Shown piece after piece: positions 1 to 64,000 of a DNA stretch of 64,000 nucleotides; position 1 is the first letter of the stretch; each line of letters begins with the position of its first letter. The stretch is taken from positions 1 to 64,000 of the forward strand of contig JAQGDQ010000852.1 in assembly GCA_030141605.1 (NCBI GenBank). Reading direction: 5' to 3'. The notes under the pieces are model-generated. The model saw only the letters and a list, made by a program, of their open reading frames with translations. It was not told the origin of the DNA and made no database searches. This DNA comes from Tubiluchus corallicola. Lineage: Eukaryota; Priapulida; Priapulimorpha; Priapulimorphida; Tubiluchidae. Both the position numbers and the translations under genes were made by a program.

Positions 1-509
1 TATTATTATTATTATTACAGCTGATAAGCGCGGTGGCACATAAAGCCATTTTTATGAAATTTAGATGGAGGGTGGATCCAGAATTCATTCGGACTTGCTC
101 ACTGTGACAGAACTAGATGTTGTAGAAACTTGTAAAATTGTAAAAATAGCATTCTGATTCTAGCAAAATTTTTCAAACTTTTTCTGGCAAAATAACGTAC
201 ATCTACACTGGTGAGGGAGCATACTTGTGGAGCGTTGTGGAAATGATGCACTGAAGCCTATAGCAGAGCAGAAAAGTGTCCACTAAGAGAAAGCAATAGT
301 GCTGGCATGAAAATTTGTAATCCAAATTGGCATGATTAACCAATAATGCCGGTGTAGGTTTATTAGAAGCAAAACTTACAGCACAGACTACAGTACAGTA
401 CTTTGCTTTGTTATCGGACGTATTTGGTTGGTTAATTGCCAGTGTTAACTAATTAAGCCTGTGTTTATATAAATACATCAACAATATTAACACGCCCTTC
501 ATAAAAAAT

Positions 510-734
510 AAGCTTCCACTCCTCTTGGAGCCAACATTAAATCCAAGAACACACAATATTAAACAAACACGCACTAATAACAAATACGACAACAATTCCA
601 TCACTAAACAAGGAGTTCAACTTTGGAATGCCCTGCCATCAAATTTAAAACAAATCAAGTCTTTCGATGAATTCAAATCAAAATTAAAAATACATACATT
701 AAATCGTTTTGAAAACCCCACATACGTAAACATA
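510..734 (+). pseudogene. Non-LTR retrotransposon (LINE) reverse transcriptase C-terminus, relic
   Basis: The frame encodes HNIKQTRTNNKYDNN and then GVQLWNALPSNLKQIKSFDE followed by FKSKLKIH, the common C-terminal end of LINE reverse transcriptases (H...TR...g...WN.LP..i......FK..lk). It is interrupted at 735 by an LTR-like element. Confidence 0.72.
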
Positions 735-1084
735 TTGTTACGGAGGCACCTGTGTCGGGTCAAGTGTAGGGCCGTCTACACGCCCAACTTCCACGTCAGC
801 AGCGACTCACCCCTTTCTTGCAGGTCCAGATGTCTTGTTTGGGCCTACACGTGGTGTGAGAAGCCAGCTGACCTGGAATGCGAGTATAAAAGCGTGTAGA
901 GGTCACTACATCCTTGATTTCTGACACAGGTGCTCCTCGGGTGTAGTGCTGTTACTGAGTTAGTTAGTTATTTTTTTGTGCACGTGTATTTTGTTCCCTA
1001 TTTTTATTAGTGCTGTTAATAAACTCCGTACAGTGTAGTTTTTGTGTATTTTGTTTCATGAGAGTTAGATGACACGCTATAACA
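735..1084 (+). mobile_element. Solo-LTR-like element
   Basis: 350 bp starting TGTTACGGAGG and ending GCTATAACA, so the ends read TGTTA...TAACA. It contains a TATA box (GAGTATAAAAGCG near 883) and an AATAAA signal (near 1018) in the order expected of U3-R. I see no exact target duplication. Confidence 0.55.
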
Positions 1085-1348
1085 GGTATATGGTACTAGT
1101 TTACAGACATTAATTTAGCTAATTAACATTAACATTTGTAATTAAGTATCGGTTAAACAACGATTATAATGGAACTTCATGATGCGCAATATCAAGACCG
1201 CCATGCCATCTTGGAGTTCGACCCCCTGGGCCGAATTCAGTCCAATATATTCATCCACAAACTTTATTTACCCACGTCCATTTTAAATTATATATATATG
1301 TAACACAGAACACAGAACACAGAACACAGAAAATACTTATCAGCTTAC

Positions 1349-7856
<6,508 letters not shown>

Positions 7857-8059
7857 CTTTAGTAATTACAATAATTATTACTTTGAAACTATTTCAACGT
7901 AGCTTCTATGTCATGTAGCGAGACAATTTCTTTCTTAGTTGCCAAGGGAATTTTGAACTTAATTAAGAGCTTAGAGACGTTCCTACACAGTTAAATTCGA
8001 ACGTTCCAAATGTTCAAAAGCATTACAACTTTTTTGGCAAACAATCGCTTTTCTTTCTT

Positions 8060-8200
8060 TTTAAAATTGGATACATACACGAAAATGCCTGTATATGCTC
8101 AGAGGAAGCACAAACAGTTGAATATTTGCTTTTTAATTGTACTTTGGTCGACGAAAATAAAAGATTAAAATAAAAGAAATAGCCTACAATTTCAAAACAT
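8060..8200 (+). pseudogene. LINE fragment (reverse transcriptase tail)
   Basis: One frame encodes HENACICSEEAQTVEYLLFN followed by C, matching the 'C..C....Et..HlL..C' tail of LINE polyproteins. Short and truncated. Confidence 0.5.
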
Positions 8201-8529
8201 TAGTAAAATTTATACCTCTCGAGACAAAAACGTGCTAGTTGCTTTCTCTGAGTTAGTTTGTGGTTCGTTTTTACAAACTTTAGTATAAAATTTGAACTTT
8301 TATATTATATCTGTCACTTTTATATTAACAGGTCGTTTTGTGTAAATTTGTGTAAATTGGTACTCTTTGATTTTAGTTGTTCTTTTATTGGTATATTGAT
8401 TTATTGGTATTTAAAAGTCTTGCGAATATAACAGCTATTTTATTTACAAAGTTTTTTTAACCATACCCTGCAAATAGAGGGTCCCTGTATGTAGTTTATG
8501 CAAATATTTGTATATGTTTACAATTTTAA

Positions 8530-8830
8530 ATTTTAAATAAAGAATTATAATAATAATTTCTTCTTCGTCTAAGTCTCATTCTATTTATTGTATTCCACCC
8601 ACTCCTATCTGCGGCTAACAGCGTAAGTTCTTCAACTCCTAAAGATAGATTTGGTTGAAGTTGTTCAGCATCTTTATTTATCTTATCTATCCAAGTTGTT
8701 TTTGGTTTGCCAGCTGGTATTTTGCAAGTTTTCAAGGCTTCCTTTAAGGCGATTCTTAGTGGTACTTCCCTTGGTATTCTTAGAAGTTGCCTTCAGATCT
8801 TGACTTTTGAACTCCGAGGAGAGAGAGAGA
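8530..8830 (-). pseudogene. LINE reverse transcriptase C-terminus, relic
   Basis: Minus strand encodes IPREVPLRIALKEALKTCKI then GKPKTTWIDKINKD and AADRSGWN, the typical 'G.rp.tW...i..Dl......A.DR..W' end of LINE proteins. It ends in an AT-rich tail at 8525. Confidence 0.68.
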
Positions 8831-8969
8831 GAGAGACAGAGCGCACGAAAGAGTGTTTACAGAATGACTTCCCAAAAGTTACTGCCTCTGTGTCAGCTCT
8901 TTCGTTACATTTTCTATAACAGCAAAAACTCTTCACTGAATCAGGAAGCTTTTCTAACTAGGTGACATT

Positions 8970-9060
8970 CATGATGTACTGCTTGGTACAAGCAATTACT
9001 ACGTCAATGTCCTAGTGGCAATACCTTGTACAAAACAAAAAGCAAGAAATACTTCAGAAA
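8970..9060. repeat. Dispersed repeat (second copy at 10870-10960)
   Basis: Shares CTGCTTGGTACAAGCAATTA, then AATGTCCTAGTGGCAATA and TTGTACAAAACAA with 10870-10960 in direct orientation. The TTGGTACAAGCAA core is a short palindrome-like stretch. Confidence 0.6.
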
Positions 9061-9484
9061 AAACAGAGAAATCAATAACTCTATAACAGAGTTGATTTCG
9101 ATTTATGCACTATTGATTCTATTTCTTGTATAAGCGATTTAACCATTTATAACAGAATTAACATACTGTTGCATGTGCTTTATCGTCTGCACAAATGTAT
9201 GGGTATGACTAGATACGCTTGTCTCCTGCAATTGTTATTTTTTTATTATTTATTGTTTATTTATTTATTAAATATATCTACAACGATCATTACAGCATTG
9301 TACATAAAAGAATTTAATAATATATTTATTATTATGTGCACAAGATGCCAAGCCGCAAATGACCCGTGGGGTACTCAAGAAGTGATTACTTGTTTAGAGT
9401 ACCCAAATCCTCTTTAATCAACTGCCTGTTGCTTAGTCTTGTAAAATAGAAAAACAACACTCATCATTATCAATAATAATAAAT

Positions 9485-9490
9485 TTTATT
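9485..9490 (-). promoter_or_regulatory. Polyadenylation signal of gene B
   Basis: AATAAA on the minus strand, 17 bp beyond the stop codon, in AT-rich sequence (GTTAATAAAATTT). Confidence 0.65.
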
Positions 9491-9506
9491 AACATAATAT
9501 TATACA

Positions 9507-63129
<53,623 letters not shown>

Positions 63130-64000
63130 CTAATAGGTAATATAAAAATGGAATAGTACGTAGTTATTGTTAATATAGTAAAGAATGTGAATGAAAAGTA
63201 AAAATAGAAAATTAAGAAAAAATGATCTAATTCATTTGTTTAGAAATTTATAACATAAGACACAAAAAGATCAACACAGTCCTTGGAATAGTACGTATCA
63301 ACTATTAAAAAACAACTGATGGCAATGAAAAATAACCAGTAGAAAATTAAGAAAAAGTGAGAGATATCTAACTCACTTATTGAAATTTTAGAACATAAGA
63401 CACAAAAAGATTGGTTCTCTAGTACTCTCCTAATAAACAACAGAAAACTTTGAATAGTACGCAGCTACTACTAACAAAATAGTGAATGGTAATGAAAAGT
63501 TACCAGTAGAAAATTACGAAAAAAATTTGCGAGATCTAATTCATTTGTTTAGAAATTTATAACATCAGACACAAAAAGATCAACACAATCCTTGGAATAG
63601 TACGTATCTACTATTAAAAACAACTGATAGTAATGAAAAGTAACCAGGAGAAAATTAAGAAAAGTGAGAGAGATCTCACTCACTTATTTGGAATTTTAGA
63701 ACATAGGCTGCAAAAAGATTGGCTCTCTAGGAAACTCCTAATATGCAACACACAAAACTTGGAATAGTACGTAGCTACTATTAATAAAACAATTGATGGT
63801 AATTAAAAATAACCAGTAGAAAATTGAGAAAAATGAGGGAGACATAATTCATTTGTTTAGAATTTATAACATAAGACACAAAATGACTGGTTCTCTAGTA
63901 CTCTCCTAATATACACACGAAACTTGGAATAGTACATAGCTACTATTAAAAAAATAATTGTTGGTAAATAACGTAACCAGGAGAAAATTAAGAAAAAATG
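63130..64000. repeat. Degenerate tandem array at right edge
   Basis: Units marked by GGAATAGTACGTA(G/T)CTACTA, AGTAGAAAATTAAGAAAAA, TTCATTTGTTTAGAA(A)TTTATA and ACA(T/C)AAGACACAAAAAGAT recur every about 155-165 bp to the window end. Some units carry CTCTCCTAATA like the adjacent exon's acceptor. Confidence 0.85.

Larger units (their letters stand above)
7857..9484. other. Intergenic region between gene B 3' end and gene A start
   Basis: About 1.6 kb between the two head-to-tail genes. It holds two LINE tail relics (8060-8200 and 8530-8830), a short (GA)n run near 8820 and a copy of a dispersed repeat at 8970-9060. The remainder is AT-rich with nothing else recognised. The gene A promoter must lie here, but no clear TATA box was found. 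Confidence 0.6.

Overview
This is animal nuclear DNA: AT-rich, with long introns, GT-AG splice sites, abundant microsatellites and many decayed transposons. I cannot name the species. The repeat spectrum (hAT, piggyBac and Tc1-type elements, LINE 3' ends, a tRNA-derived SINE, LTR-like repeats, foldback elements) and the genes suggest a marine invertebrate, which is inference only.

The only host genes I can support are two members of the polycystin-1 (PKD1/REJ) receptor-channel family, both on the minus strand and arranged head to tail. Gene A (7856 down to 1349, running off the left edge) supplies the N-terminus: a signal peptide, about 220 unrecognised extracellular residues, and most of a REJ module in 7 exons. 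Gene B (63129 down to 9507, starting beyond the right edge) supplies the rest in 29 exons, about 2,204 codons: the end of a REJ module, a GAIN-like region, a block of 30 cysteines in about 203 residues, an extra PLAT domain, the GPS autoproteolysis motif, TM1, the usual intracellular PLAT domain, five more helices, the extracellular polycystin (TOP) domain, and a five-helix polycystin channel module. It ends in a short tail and an AATAAA signal. I built the exons by hand from reading frame, splice consensus and intron phase. Phases agree across all of gene A and all of gene B, with one weak donor (54086) and one donor chosen to keep frame (62920). The gap between the genes is only about 1.6 kb.

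The most interesting biology is the architecture of gene B. The Cys-rich block and a second, extracellular PLAT domain sit between GAIN-like sequence and the GPS. The REJ exon at which gene A leaves the window is followed, in family order and intron phase, by the exon with which gene B enters it. This points to tandem paralogues of the same design, or to a rearrangement.

Layout. 0-1.3 kb: LINE relic plus LTR-like repeat. 1.3-7.9 kb: gene A, with a piggyBac-type MITE, (AAT)n and a foldback in its introns. 7.9-9.5 kb: intergenic, with LINE tails. 9.5-32.8 kb: channel, PLAT2 and GPS exons of gene B, with hAT, LINE, Tc1 and simple-repeat insertions. 33-36 kb: telomere-like array, SINE, and an 18S rDNA fragment beside an LTR-like repeat. 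36-40 kb: PLAT1 exons. 40.6 kb: possible internal first exon. 40.8-47.8 kb: an 89-bp satellite, the Cys-rich exon, a 42-bp minisatellite, a hexamer array and a 33-bp minisatellite. 48-63 kb: GAIN and REJ exons among DNA transposons. 63.1-64 kb: a degenerate tandem repeat.
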